This document shows positions 36,473 to 47,370 of a DNA stretch of 64,000 nucleotides, piece after piece. The position numbers and the translations under genes were made by a program. Every line of letters begins with the position of its first letter. The first letter of the stretch is position 1. The notes below the pieces were generated by a model. That model made no database searches. It was given only the letters and a program-made list of their open reading frames with translations, and was not told the DNA's origin. Source of the DNA: Lolium rigidum. Taxonomy: Eukaryota > Streptophyta > Magnoliopsida > Poales > Poaceae. The DNA is taken from assembly GCF_022539505.1 (NCBI RefSeq), contig NC_061514.1:325917090-325981089 (forward strand), read 5' to 3'.

Positions 36473-37846
36473 GAGCATGTGCCCCCAAATAGGTGTCGGC
36501 AGTGGTACCGGCACTGCCGTAAGGGGGTGTTGGCAATGCATCCTCCATTTAGGGATGGTGTTCCCACACCGGTGGCCCCCATACGGCAGCCCCCAAAAAA
36601 ATTCATATGTAAAAATATTTTAAAAAATGAAATTCATACGAATTTAGACTAGTTTTATACAAAAGTGACTCGAATTTAAACTACAAACTAAAAAAAGCTA
36701 GCGGCGTGCGTCGAAGGTGCTGAAGTCGAGGTTATCCGCGGCGTCGCCACCGCCGTTGTTGTCGGAGAAGTCGAAGGACCAGTCGTCCTCCTCCTTTGGC
36801 GCCGGCGGCTCAGATGGACCGGCGAGTTCGGCGAAATTCTCGTCGTGGTCCCTAGCGGACCACACCACCGCCTGGCGCGGGTCGAGCGTGATCTGCTGGT
36901 AGTCCTTGTCGACGGAGCGGCCGATGATGACGTGCTGGCCTGGGAAGTAGTGGCGAGCCTCTGCCTCCATCTCCCACCACCTCTTCTTCATCGGCGGAGG
37001 TAGTGGCGAGCCCGCGGCATCCTCCTCCTTGGGCCGGCGGCCTTGAACCATCCCCGTCATCCTCCGAGCCGGAGCCGAAGATGTTCGCCGAACGCGATGT
37101 CGCGCTCGCCTTGGAAGCGCCCCGACCACGCCGAGCTGTTCTGCACGTTCGTCGGCTGGCTTCGGCCGGCCGGCCACATGTGCGACCGCTACTCGGCGAC
37201 GAGGGCGCGTGTCTCCGGCCCAGGGGTGGTGGCGGTGGCACGGCGTAGCCGGTGTTCGACAGATGCCACCCGTGTGGCAACTTGAACTGCAGCGGCACGG
37301 GGATGCGCTGCCAGTACATGACGTCGGCCTCGTCGTAGGTGAGCTGCAGCGACCGGAGTCCACCGCCGCTGGCCTCGGCATTGTGCGCCATCGCGAGATT
37401 GGTGTTTGCGCCGGTAGGTGTGTCGCGCGATGTCTGCGAGATTGGTGGTGGCGGCGGCTAGGGTTGGAAGACGGGGAAGAAGTGTGTTGGTGTGGTTTTA
37501 AGGGCGGAGGCGGACGCGCATTGAAGGCGCGTGGGGGAGGTGGGTGGACGCAGCGTGGCCAGTCGCCTTCCTCGTGGTTTCCGAGCGGAGCTATTGGCGC
37601 CGACGACCCTCCGGCACGCGTCGTTTTTAATGTGAATCGTTGCCTCCTGCCACTGCCAAGGCAGCCCCACACGCGAAAACCGATTCGTGCTTTTTGCGAA
37701 GGGGGGCCGGAACGGGGTTGTCGATACTTTTATTGGGCCCGAAAACTAGCCATCGCTTTTCGGCCCGCTCCGATGTGAGCTCATTTTTTCCGCTGGCCCC
37801 CAAAAAGCTAATGGGGCCGCTATGGGGCGCCCCGGTGGAGATGCTC
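36473..37846. mobile_element. PIF/Harbinger-type element with a broken element-borne gene
   Basis: It splits unit A at TGTTTTA/TTAACTTAAG. TTA is duplicated on both sides (36470-36472, 37847-37849), and the ends GAGCATGTGCCCCC and (inverted) GAGCATCTCCACCGG pair. A2 provides the empty site (about 12572). It carries no transposase. Confidence 0.8.
36698..37391 (-). pseudogene. Element-borne hypothetical protein, frameshifted
   Basis: On the minus strand one frame starts at 37391 with MAHNAEASGGGLRSL, then LTYDEADVMYWQRIPVPLQF and LPHGWHLSNTGYAVPPPP. It later loses register, and the C-terminal part continues in another frame with KKRWWEMEAEARHYF, VIIGRSVDKDYQQI and an acidic tail ending at 36698. 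Similar 'YDEADVMYWQRIPVP' proteins are, to my memory, common in Triticeae annotations near transposons. No catalytic motif is recognised. Confidence 0.45.
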
Positions 37847-38499
37847 TTAACTTAAGTTAAAGGATTGAACATCAAAATTCGGACAGGTATCAAATTGGTG
37901 AAAATACATTATAATAGGGTAATAACAATCAATATCTAACTCCATGAGCCCTCTTATCAGTTGAGTGCCCAACACAACAGATATACGAACCATATATGTC
38001 ACTAAGCTTGTGATATTTTGTATTCCTTCCCCCCGTCTTCAATGATACACCACATCCAACGAGTGACCCCGGCCACTCGTCATGTTGAATAGCCGGGAAG
38101 CTCATGTAGATGCTGAGGGCAGTCAAAGATACATAAGTCGATGCACCCAGTGCGGCTCTTTGCGGGAACGCCTTTAATACTTTCCCTTGCATCCCAAGTC
38201 CTGAGGATGATCATTAGCCAAGCTACTTACCATCTCATTCGCAAGCATAAACGGAAGCTCGGTCTGATCCGAGCATACTTTTGCAATGTTGTTGCTAAAC
38301 AGCTGTGTCCATCTCCCTGAACCAACCTAGCACCCAATTCCAGAACAAAAGCTATATTTTGGGGTACTCCAATATCTCATACTCTATGTAATATGTGAAG
38401 GAATACGTTATCCACTTCAGAGTGAACTTTCAGCAAACGGTGGCAAGTCGGGGACAAGTTAAATGTGGAGAAGAGCTTCGTATATATACTACGAGGGTA

Positions 38500-38611
38500 C
38501 CTACTGGAGCTACATGACAGTCATAGCTTTGGTGAACCTAACTGATTTTATCATGCCTACTGGAGCTACATGACAGTCATAGCTTTGGTGAACCTAACTA
38601 ATTTTATCATG
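38500..38611. repeat. 56-bp tandem duplication in A3
   Basis: Two adjacent copies run from CCTACTGGAGCTACATG to ATTTTATCATG, differing at one base (CTGATT versus CTAATT). The other unit A copies have a single version. Confidence 0.85.
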
Positions 38612-39239
38612 ATCTCCAGGAAAATCAGTATAGCAAGGACAGTCATAAAACTTCTATGCTCAACCAACCGGCACAAGTGAACCCGCAGCATACTGAAGAA
38701 ACAAACCGAAAGACTATAATTTTCATGTGGTGCACTCAAGAGTTTATTTCAGTTCGAACATTGTATTTCTGACATGGTGACGCTGCCACATTTAATTTTT
38801 GTGGCACATTGAACCGAAATTTGAAACAAAATCTTGGAGAATTATGGATATTTTTTACATGCTTTACTATTTTCTTAAGAAAAATTATCCTCATTTGTGG
38901 ATATTTTTCATGGCAGAGATTACTAATATCTGAGTTTGCCAGATTTGTTGTCATGCTAAATTCTGGTCCCAAATATCTTAAGATGGTCGAACTTGTACTT
39001 GTACAGACCACCAGGATGTCTTTCCATTTGCTGGTTGAAAATGCAAAAATGCCATTACCCATGTTCAGCAAGAAATGACACATGCATCAGTTGCAAGTAA
39101 TAATGGTACTTGTTTGAGTCGTTGGCAATAAAATGCCGCATGCATCATTGATGCAGAGGCAGGGGAGATCCCTATTTTGGAAAAAAATATGCAAGAAATG
39201 ACACACTATGGCAGACTAAGAGAAGATTTAGGGTTCATT

Positions 39240-40190
39240 TGTTTCCTTCAGTCGTCTACGATATCCCGCATCTGACCGACTAAGCTACATGATGCTAAAC
39301 ATGGTAGGCTGTTAGCAAACGACACTAGCATTGGCTGATAATGGCCTCTATTTTGCATACCCACGGAGCCTGCGAAGCCTGTGGGGAGAGCCGAGAAGGC
39401 CATGTAGATGCTGAGGGCAGTGAAAGATACACAAGTTGATGCACCCAGTGCGGCTCTTTGTGGGCACGCCGTTAAGACTTCCCCTTGCATCCCAACTCCT
39501 GAGGATGATCATTAGCCAGGTTGTTTGCCATCTCATTCGCAAGCATAAATTGGAGGTCCGCGGCATCCGAGCATACTTTTGCAATGTTGTTGCTAGACAG
39601 CCGTGTCCATCTCCCTGAACCAACCTAGCACGCAATTCCACAACAAAATCTATATTTTGGGGTACTCCAATATCTCATACTCTATGTAATATGTGAAGGA
39701 ATACATGGATCCACTTCATAGTAAATTCTGAACAAACGGTGGCAAGTTGAGGACAGGGTTAAATTTGGAGAAGAGCTTAGTATATATACTACTAGGGTAC
39801 CTATTAGAGCTAGTACAGGGGATAGTCATAACTTTGATGAACCTGACTAATTTTATCATGATCTTTAGGACAACCAATATAGCAAGGACAGTCATATAAC
39901 TTCTATGCTCAACCCAGCACAAGTGAACGCACAGCATACCTAACAAACAAATTGAAAGACTATAATTTTCACGTACTGTACTCAAGATTTATTTCAATTT
40001 CAACACTGTCTATTTCTGACATGGTGACCCTGCCACATTTAATTTTGTGGCACATTGAACGGAAATTTGAAACAAAATCAGTAGACTTACGGATATTTTT
40101 TACATAATTTGCTATTTTCTTAACAAAAAATATCCTCCTTTATGGATTTTTTTCATAGCAGAGATTACTAAATAAGTAAAGCACAACACA
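39240..40190 (+). repeat. Extra partial unit A copy (A3')
   Basis: The right ~950 bp of unit A is repeated again after A3, from about TGGTAGGCTGTTAGC to AAGTAAAGCACAACACA. Its minus strand holds the hydrophobic frame (39248-39490). The right end is the target-site copy of the retroposon that follows. Confidence 0.7.
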
Positions 40191-41001
40191 TGGACCGTAC
40201 GCATATTCCTCTCCTTCAGCCGCCGGCCTCAACCCTAGCCGCCTCCAGTTCATCCTCCTCCATAGATTGGTTCCCCCTCCTCCGGTCGGCTTCGCCGGCG
40301 TCGGGAGGAGTGGGGAACCCGATCTAAGCGTGGAGTTTCGAATAAAAGTATAGTTTTCATTAGATTATGTTAGGATTTTGGTAGCCATCTTCTTGTTGGT
40401 TTCCCCTCAATGGAGATGGCATCGTCTGCAATAAGTGATCTTCGTCCTTTCGTTCGGCGACGAGATCTACTTCTCGGCGTCAATGGTGGTGTTAAACAAT
40501 CGCAATTTTTTAGGTATGGGCCTTCGGATCTTGCTTCGCCAGATCGATTTTGGATCTTTTGTCGTTGTTGCCGCGAGGAGGATTATCCTCGTAGTTTTTG
40601 TCCCGGCTGCTACGTCCTCGACAATGGTGATTCGTACTCTCGGCTCTCCATCGATGATGACAAAGCTAGTCGGTTATTATTCCCTGACATACTGGTGTTG
40701 GTACTCTTGCCGATGTTGTATGACTGCTTTAATGGTTGCGTTCGTGCACGTAGTCTTGGCATTGCGGCTCAAAAAAATATGGGAGAACTTTCATCGGTAT
40801 CTACAGGTTTTTGGTTCGTTATCTATCTTTGGCTGCCTTCAGAAGAGTACAAGATTGTGTTCTGGAAGAAGAAAGAAATTGAAGACCTCGAAGATTTGTT
40901 ACTATCTTTTAGACTTTATTTTGTAATTGTTGGAGTCAGTTCATGTATCCCTACCATGTACTATTTGTTGCTATAAATATATGTGGTATTGATTGTCAAA
41001 A
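40191..41001 (+). mobile_element. Non-LTR retroposon inserted upstream of INO80C copy 2
   Basis: An 811-bp insertion flanked by an exact 17-bp duplication AAGTAAAGCACAACACA (40174-40190, 41002-41018), ending in a short A run. Copy 1 (about 13667-13685) is the empty site. The GC-rich start (CCTCCTCCGGTCGGC) resembles grass LINE leaders. An open frame (40410-40976, 188 aa, starting MEMASSAISDLRPF) is present but has no recognised domain; an overlapping +1 frame is also long. Confidence 0.8.
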
Positions 41002-41181
41002 AAGTAAAGCACAACACACAGTTTTGTTTTTTCTCCTTTCTCCAAACTCCGACCACCGCCGCCGCTTCCTCCTCGTGACTTGTCGGACCCTCTCGCCGCC
41101 GCCCCTCTTCTCCCTCCACCGGTGACTGAAGCAGGTGCTGGACGCTAGTCCTAGTGGTGAAATCGAAGCGGGAGGAGGATT

Positions 41182-44100
41182 ATGGAGCTGGACATACAGA
41201 GGAACGAGATGCTGCTGGCGCCGACGATGGCGTTCAAAAAGGTGCAGATGGCGGACAAGTACCCCAAGGGCCAGTCCCGTGGCCGCCAGTGGAAGCACCT
41301 CCGCTTCCTCCTCCAGGCCGCCGACGCCACCTCGCTCCCCCCGGACCGCCCCAACTGTGAGTGAGCGCCTTGATACCTTTCCGCTGCTGAATTTCTCACT
41401 TGTATCTGCAAATCAAGTGGAGTCGTAGATTTTAGGCCTTCCTCTGCTGCGCTTCATGGTTAGCGGACAAGTACGATTGTAGTTTGTTTAGGTGTTTCAA
41501 GAGAATTTATGATCCACTTCAGCCCTATAAACTTGTGGTGGCTCGAGATTGAGAATTGGTGCTATATGATAGAAGAATCTTTTGACCAACAGCCCTTTGA
41601 GATTGTGCATTGTGCCTTTTTTTGGGTCCTAACACATAGCAGCAATTGGAACTTCTTATGTTATTACAAGGTACAGACTTACAGTTTAGCTTAGGCCTTA
41701 GATGCAATAACTTCTTCCTGAATCTTCAACATCTACGTTTTCAGTTTTAGGGTGTAATTTCTGTTGGATAAAAGTTGGTTCTGCACTTGTGCTTGATTGA
41801 ATGACATGCTGTAAAATCAATAAGCTGCTGGCTTTTGCGTAGTTTTCTTGTCTCCTGTAACATTAGCTAAGATGATTTGACAGCTTCTATCTGAACTTGT
41901 TTATCTCCTTACGAGTATAAGGCTGGATAGTATAAAAATAACTGATATTAGTTAAATTATGTTACTGATGTGTCGAATTGGTCTACATGTGTAGTTTTTA
42001 GAGCAAAGTCTGGTAAATACAATGTTCATAGTATTCTGTTTGATGCAGATCTAAATATTCAGTCGCCGCCATCCATTTATCCACCAAAGAGATACTGTGA
42101 CGTAACAGGTTTTGAGGTAGGTTTCAACCCTGTACTGAACTTCTCCTGTTGATATACATACCCTGGAGTGTTTCTAAACAATAATTTTAAAAATCAAAGA
42201 TCATAATGCTGCGTTTTATGTTTACTTCTAATGCTAAACTGCGTGTTTGTATGCAAAAGTACATGTGTACCTTAGAAAAAATCCCAGAGAATGAAAATTT
42301 CTGCCGTCCTTAACAGGGTCTATAAGTTCAAAGGGATAAGCTGGCACTTTGATTTAGTTATGTTGTTTGCCCAATACCTGGCTTATAAGAAAACTCAGCA
42401 AGTTTTTAGAAGCTAGTTCAGTACCAGTAGGAATCAACAAAACATAATATTTGTGCTTGAGACTGTCCAATGTCCATGATGGTATTTCTATATATCTTAT
42501 TTGTGCTTTCAAAAAACATTTAATTCAGGGTTCTTCACTGGCTTTACTTATCTTGTATAAATGAACCAAGAGCACACTTTTTGAAAGTACGGCAGATGGA
42601 TTATTGTCAAGATAAGTTTATGTGAGCAGTCTATCATTTCATATTGCGGGATCAAGTTTTGCGTAGGATGGAACGAAATAAACAGTAGTCAGTTTATTTC
42701 TGATTATCTGAAACTTGACTGTATTTGATGAATTTCAAGTACTGTAAAAATACTGCCAAATAATGTGAAAGTTGGGTTGCAGTATATATGGTCCATCGGA
42801 AGCTCCAAGCAGACATTGTTCTAGCCGGCTTACGCCAATTTTATTGTTTCTGTTCATGAGAGTTTACTCCAGTTTTCCTTATTGACTGTACCTTTTTTGC
42901 AATGTTTCTGAGATTTTGTTGTGTGATGGCTACTTTAAATTTTGTGTATGTACATATATCCATGCGGCAGGGCTAATATAATGTCACTTTAATATAATAC
43001 TGTTACAACCTTTTAGTCCTTGCTTGGCAGGGGTGTAGTTTAGGTCCCAATGGGATTGGGGATGTGTATGGATTTGGTGAATCCCCCCACCTCACCCAAT
43101 CGCATCTCCCATTCCCACTCCCCTAAATCCCCTTTCTATAAAAGATTGTTTGGTAATCAGGGATTAATTTATGGAAATATTCTTATGTAATCATGCATTA
43201 AAAAGTGAATCAACCTCCTGATACAGTGGAGAAATCTGGATTTTAAGATGAGCATATGATGAATTTTAGCTGGATGCATCGTTTAGAGAGTATCATCAAA
43301 ACATGAATAGGCAAGAATCCATCACAGCAGCTACCAATTGATCCGGAAAGCAAAACAAATTCTCTATACCAGGAAACGAGACATCATTCAATAGGCAAGA
43401 GTACCATACTTTATGTAGACCCTTTAAGTTATTTACAACTTAGTATTACGAAGGATCACAAACACTGTGGAACATCTGTTAGTAATCCATGTACAACTTG
43501 AACATTACTTTGCTGACATCTGTATCAATAGTTCACGTTGCCCCCTACCCCACCCCATGCCGATGTTACCTAAATAAATAAACCAGTCAAAATGGTGTAA
43601 CAACCTTATTGGTCAAACTCGGGTATTGGATTGGAGATAGGGAAAGCAGCCCTAGCGTCGATTTTGTTTTGAGATTGTATCTAGATGATATAGGTGTTTG
43701 CATGAAAAAGAAACATACTGCCTCCATCTAGCCTACCAAAACATTTTATGTTTTTGGACAGGGAAAGTACCATATCTCTACCTACTAATAAAGGGAGTAA
43801 GATTTCTCTCCTAAATTTTCGTCCGTTTTTCTTTAGCACTTACCTTTTGGTAGAAATTACAACAGCTGCCACCGCGTACACGTACCTGAAAATCCCGTTC
43901 GGCACGTACACGCACGCGTGGCCTCCCGATATCTTTCTCACGCACGAGCAGCCCAGCCTGCTGGCGGCTTTCTCTCTCCGCACGACACCGAACAAGAAGC
44001 GGCGGCGCAGGTACTGCGTGAAGCAGGGACCTGCCGCCCTCCCCAATACCCTGTCCTACAGGCTACATCACCGCCGTCCCCTTTCCCTGTCTTCTCTCCG

Positions 44101-46310
44101 TTGTGTGTGGATCTGGATCGACTTGGTGGCCATGCTTCTCAGCGACGGATCTTGCGCAGCCTTCGTACTTCATCTTTTTCTTTTTTGAGGTCAGCCTTCG
44201 TACTTCATCGCTTCTATCCGCCAGGTGATTTCCAGCCACCCTTCTGCATACCTCGCGGAGGCACGTTCAACATTGGAGTTAGTCTATTTGCAGCACAATT
44301 ACGACGCGGTGGGCAAAAAAGTGCAGACACGCACTTGCTGAAGCCTTGCACAACAACAGGTGAATCTCGACAATTACTTGTCCCAGCTCTTACTCAATTC
44401 TGCACTATGTGGGAAAAGGTCTAGCTCCTGCAAAATCGATCTGCTATGTGAAACCATCATTGGATAAAATTTGTATTGAAAATATACATGATGGAATGAT
44501 CTGTTACATGAAAATAAGATTCAGAATTTGGAGAGGAACACAATCAGAAGAGCTGCACATGCTAGATGGGATCGTACCTTTCAATTGGATCAACTCTGTC
44601 ACGGAAATTCTCGCTGATGCATGAACGCCATGATTGATCAATTGGTGACATCTGCTGCAGCTGGAGGTTGCTGTTTTTCCGGTCTCCACTCTCCGTCCGG
44701 TGAAATCAGCGGCCGCCGGTGGCAGGCGTGGCAGGGCAAAATTCTTTTTGTGAGATGTTGCAGGGCAAGAGCATCCATAATTGGCGTGAATGCAGCCTGA
44801 GACTATCGACCACTTGATGATCAGCTGCTCCTTTTCAAAACAATTGTGGCATGACACGCCGAGGACGGACAGTGTGCTTCCCAGCTCTCTTACACAGTCA
44901 GTTCCATCATCAATACAAGAGTGGTGGACGCCCAGCAGTGCTGCAATCCCAGCAAGCAATCGACAATGTTTCAACACAACAGTCAATATCATGATGCGGC
45001 ACATCTGGCTGGAGCATAGTAGCAGCGTTTCGGACAGGAACGCACACTCCATGCTTGTTGTAACTAGGTCCATCCTAGAAGAAATACACCAGATCATGAT
45101 GGCACGGTCATGCGGATCAGACAGAGGAATCACACCAATGTTTCCTTTCCATGTTCTAAAACCTCTCTAACAGTGTGTGTTGTGGGTGTGTAATGTGTTC
45201 TCTTATATATATAACCTTCTTTAAATCTTAATGAAATGACACACGGGTTGAATTTCTGATATATTTTCACTATTTCAAATTCAGAATTTCTAGCTAACCA
45301 TGGTCATGTGTACTACTTCTTGTTCTCCCTATATTGAAATTCAGATTTAAATATTGAAATTAGGATTATTCACTGATATTATCACATATAACTAAAATTT
45401 CCATAGCAAATTTGTTAGTACGTGAATCCGTTGCATTTTGGTTTTTTCCTTTAATTCATGCATTCTCATTTAGAAAGTAATTCCCTTGCACATGTTAATA
45501 TTTGCGTGTCGTGATTGCACTCTTGAGCTTCAAATTGTATTTGCCACCTTAAATGTCTACATCAATGTTACCATATTTTGCAGGCTTTTGGATTTGCAAT
45601 GTCTTTATTTGCTCATTTCTCACTCATCCTTGCTCATGATATGATTAAATAAAAACATAATACAATGAAGTATATAAGAGTAGATTAAATAGAAAATAAT
45701 GAAAGATTAGGACAAAAGGATGTACCGAGCTAGGTCACACGCAAAATTTGAGTCTTGTCGACGGTTTTTTTTATCAACATTCATTTTTCACTCGGACGAA
45801 AGTATGAAACTGAGGCCAAGGTCACAGGTCAATCGACTTTCGGCCAAATTTGAGTCATGCCAGTCAAAAGTCATTTTTTACTCCGTTGCAACGCACGGGT
45901 ATTTGTGCTAGTATAACTAAAGAAGACAAAGACATCTAGGTTGCTAAAATTTGTTCCTAGTAAGTATGACCAAAGATGATGTATCTCATCAACCAGTTCA
46001 AGTACTGTGGTTTGTATGACTTATCTATTGCTGCATACATGCTGATATTAGATTTTCAGCAGCACAGGATGAACTTTGTCGTGTATGACTTATCTATTGC
46101 TGCATACATACATGCGTTTTCATTGTCCAATATGGAGTACTTGCAAGTCTGATCTGTTAACCTGTAAATCTCATGTAGGCACCATACGTAGATCCCAGGA
46201 CCAAGCTGCGCTATGCTGATCCAGAGGTGTTCAAGCAAATAAGAAATCTTCCAGATGAATATGTCCAAAGATATCTGGCCGTGAGAAATGCAGCAGTTGT
46301 TCTACGATAA
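41182..46310 (+). CDS. IES6: INO80 chromatin-remodelling complex subunit C (IES6-like), copy 2
   Basis: Exons 41182-41356, 42049-42116 and 46179-46310 give a complete 124-residue protein that differs from copy 1 at one position (Leu3 instead of Pro3). The YL1 C-terminal domain is unchanged and all splice sites are kept (donors GTGAGT and GTAGGT). Intron 2 is 4.06 kb instead of 1.96 kb because a Helitron sits in it. An 811-bp retroposon ends 180 bp upstream of the ATG, displacing the upstream sequence found at copy 1. The introns have diverged by several percent while the coding sequence has hardly changed, which suggests both copies are under constraint. Expression could differ given the upstream insertion. 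Confidence 0.88.
43775..45911 (+). mobile_element. Helitron in INO80C copy 2 intron 2
   Basis: The 2137-bp element starts TCTCTACCTACTAATAAAGG after host A and ends with a CCGT...ACGG hairpin (about 45883-45898), a short spacer and CTAG before host T. Copy 1 (CATA/TATAACTAA, about 16484) is the exact empty site, with no target duplication, as expected. It has no Rep/helicase. It carries GC-rich fragments (43860-44190) and a LINE fragment. Confidence 0.92.
44790..45170 (+). pseudogene. LINE reverse-transcriptase zinc-binding tail captured in the Helitron
   Basis: The open frame begins METIDHL-like ([21 protein letters not shown]) and later has [11 protein letters not shown] and [11 protein letters not shown]. 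This is the pattern of the zf-RVT domain and tail of plant LINEs ('E...HL...C.....W', then 'WLERN', then 'W.A'). The polymerase domain is missing and no poly(A) tail is evident, so it appears to be cargo rather than an active element. Confidence 0.6.
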
Positions 46311-46990
46311 GAAACTCCGGCGCTACTGTCCCTATTCGACTAGCAAGTATCCCGCTCTGTAATCAGAATGGAGTTTCTTCCCCTCCTTATTGCACTGCTG
46401 GCTCATATGAGCATTCTGAAACGTAGACCTTAGGGTACTGAAATCTTTGATCATTTCGAAGAGATGTTGAGTCACCGTTTATTGTCATTGTTGGAGATGC
46501 TCTGTCCTGTTATTTCTGTTCATATTCTGATAATTGATGGTCAAGTATGTTCTGAATGAGCAAGGATATTGATGCAGTTAAACTGCTGCTTGTTATTGCT
46601 TTACAGACGTGGCCGCACTAGGCAGACTACCGTTGAACTTCACTGTCTGGAAACAGCATGCTGAAAAAGCACCGGATATAGGGTATCAGAAAATGCATAC
46701 TGAAAACACTGGCTGTCAGAAAGTGCATCGTGCCCAAATGTTTCCACCACCGTGGAGTTCAAGGTTCTTGAGTCATTCCTCTGGTGCCATACCAGTTAAA
46801 AGTGACCGGCATAGTATATTAAGCTATGAATCGATCTGTTTCCAATAAAGATTTTACAGTCCCTCATCACCTCATGTATATGTACCGTTCCCTTAATCTG
46901 ACTCAGTTAATACTCCTACTTAAAAATCCTACTTACTACCGGTTTATCCTACTTCATTATTAGTTGTCTCTGACTGTCCATTAAACTTAC
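46311..46990. other. 3' flank of INO80C copy 2
   Basis: Matches the 3' flank of copy 1 but lacks the 321-bp element and the Stowaway found there. No separate gene. Confidence 0.4.
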
Positions 46991-47370
46991 TTAGGCTGAT
47001 CATAGTGGTAAGTATCATATGGTAGTATCATGCATATGATAATACTATCTCTATAGTGGATAGTATCATGAAGTAGTATCATAGTTATGTTATATTTATT
47101 ATTTTTTAGAATCTCAATGTAAATTTGTGTACAAGATTTGTTTAACATTTATTTTTCTCGTTGTTTGCGCTATGATACGGTATCTACCTATGAGAGCAAT
47201 TCCAATAGTGTAGCCAGCTGCTGGCTATAAGGCAAGTGCCATGTTATCTATAGCTAACTTAGAGCCAACATATACAATAGTAAGCTATAAAAGTGTAGTA
47301 CTTTTACAATACATAGCCCACCTTTTAGTCTCACATAGTGCCTAGGAGCACGTGCTATAGCTGGCTATAA

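Larger units (their letters stand above)
34014..39060 (+). repeat. Unit A copy 3 (A3), interrupted
   Basis: A third direct copy, lacking its left ~60 bp where the LTR element abuts. It is interrupted by the Harbinger-type element at 36473-37846 and has an internal 56-bp tandem duplication at 38500-38611. Its right tail contains the block ending GCCATTACCCATGTTCAGC, also seen in A4 and A5. Confidence 0.7.

Noticed and set aside
36698..37672. 324-residue minus-strand frame as an intact gene
   Set aside because: Its N-terminal two thirds is out of register with the recognisable protein, and it lies within a Harbinger-type element.
43748..44188. 146-residue frame at the left of the intronic Helitron
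   Set aside because: It starts in the intron outside the Helitron and crosses the insertion boundary, so it cannot be an ancestral gene.
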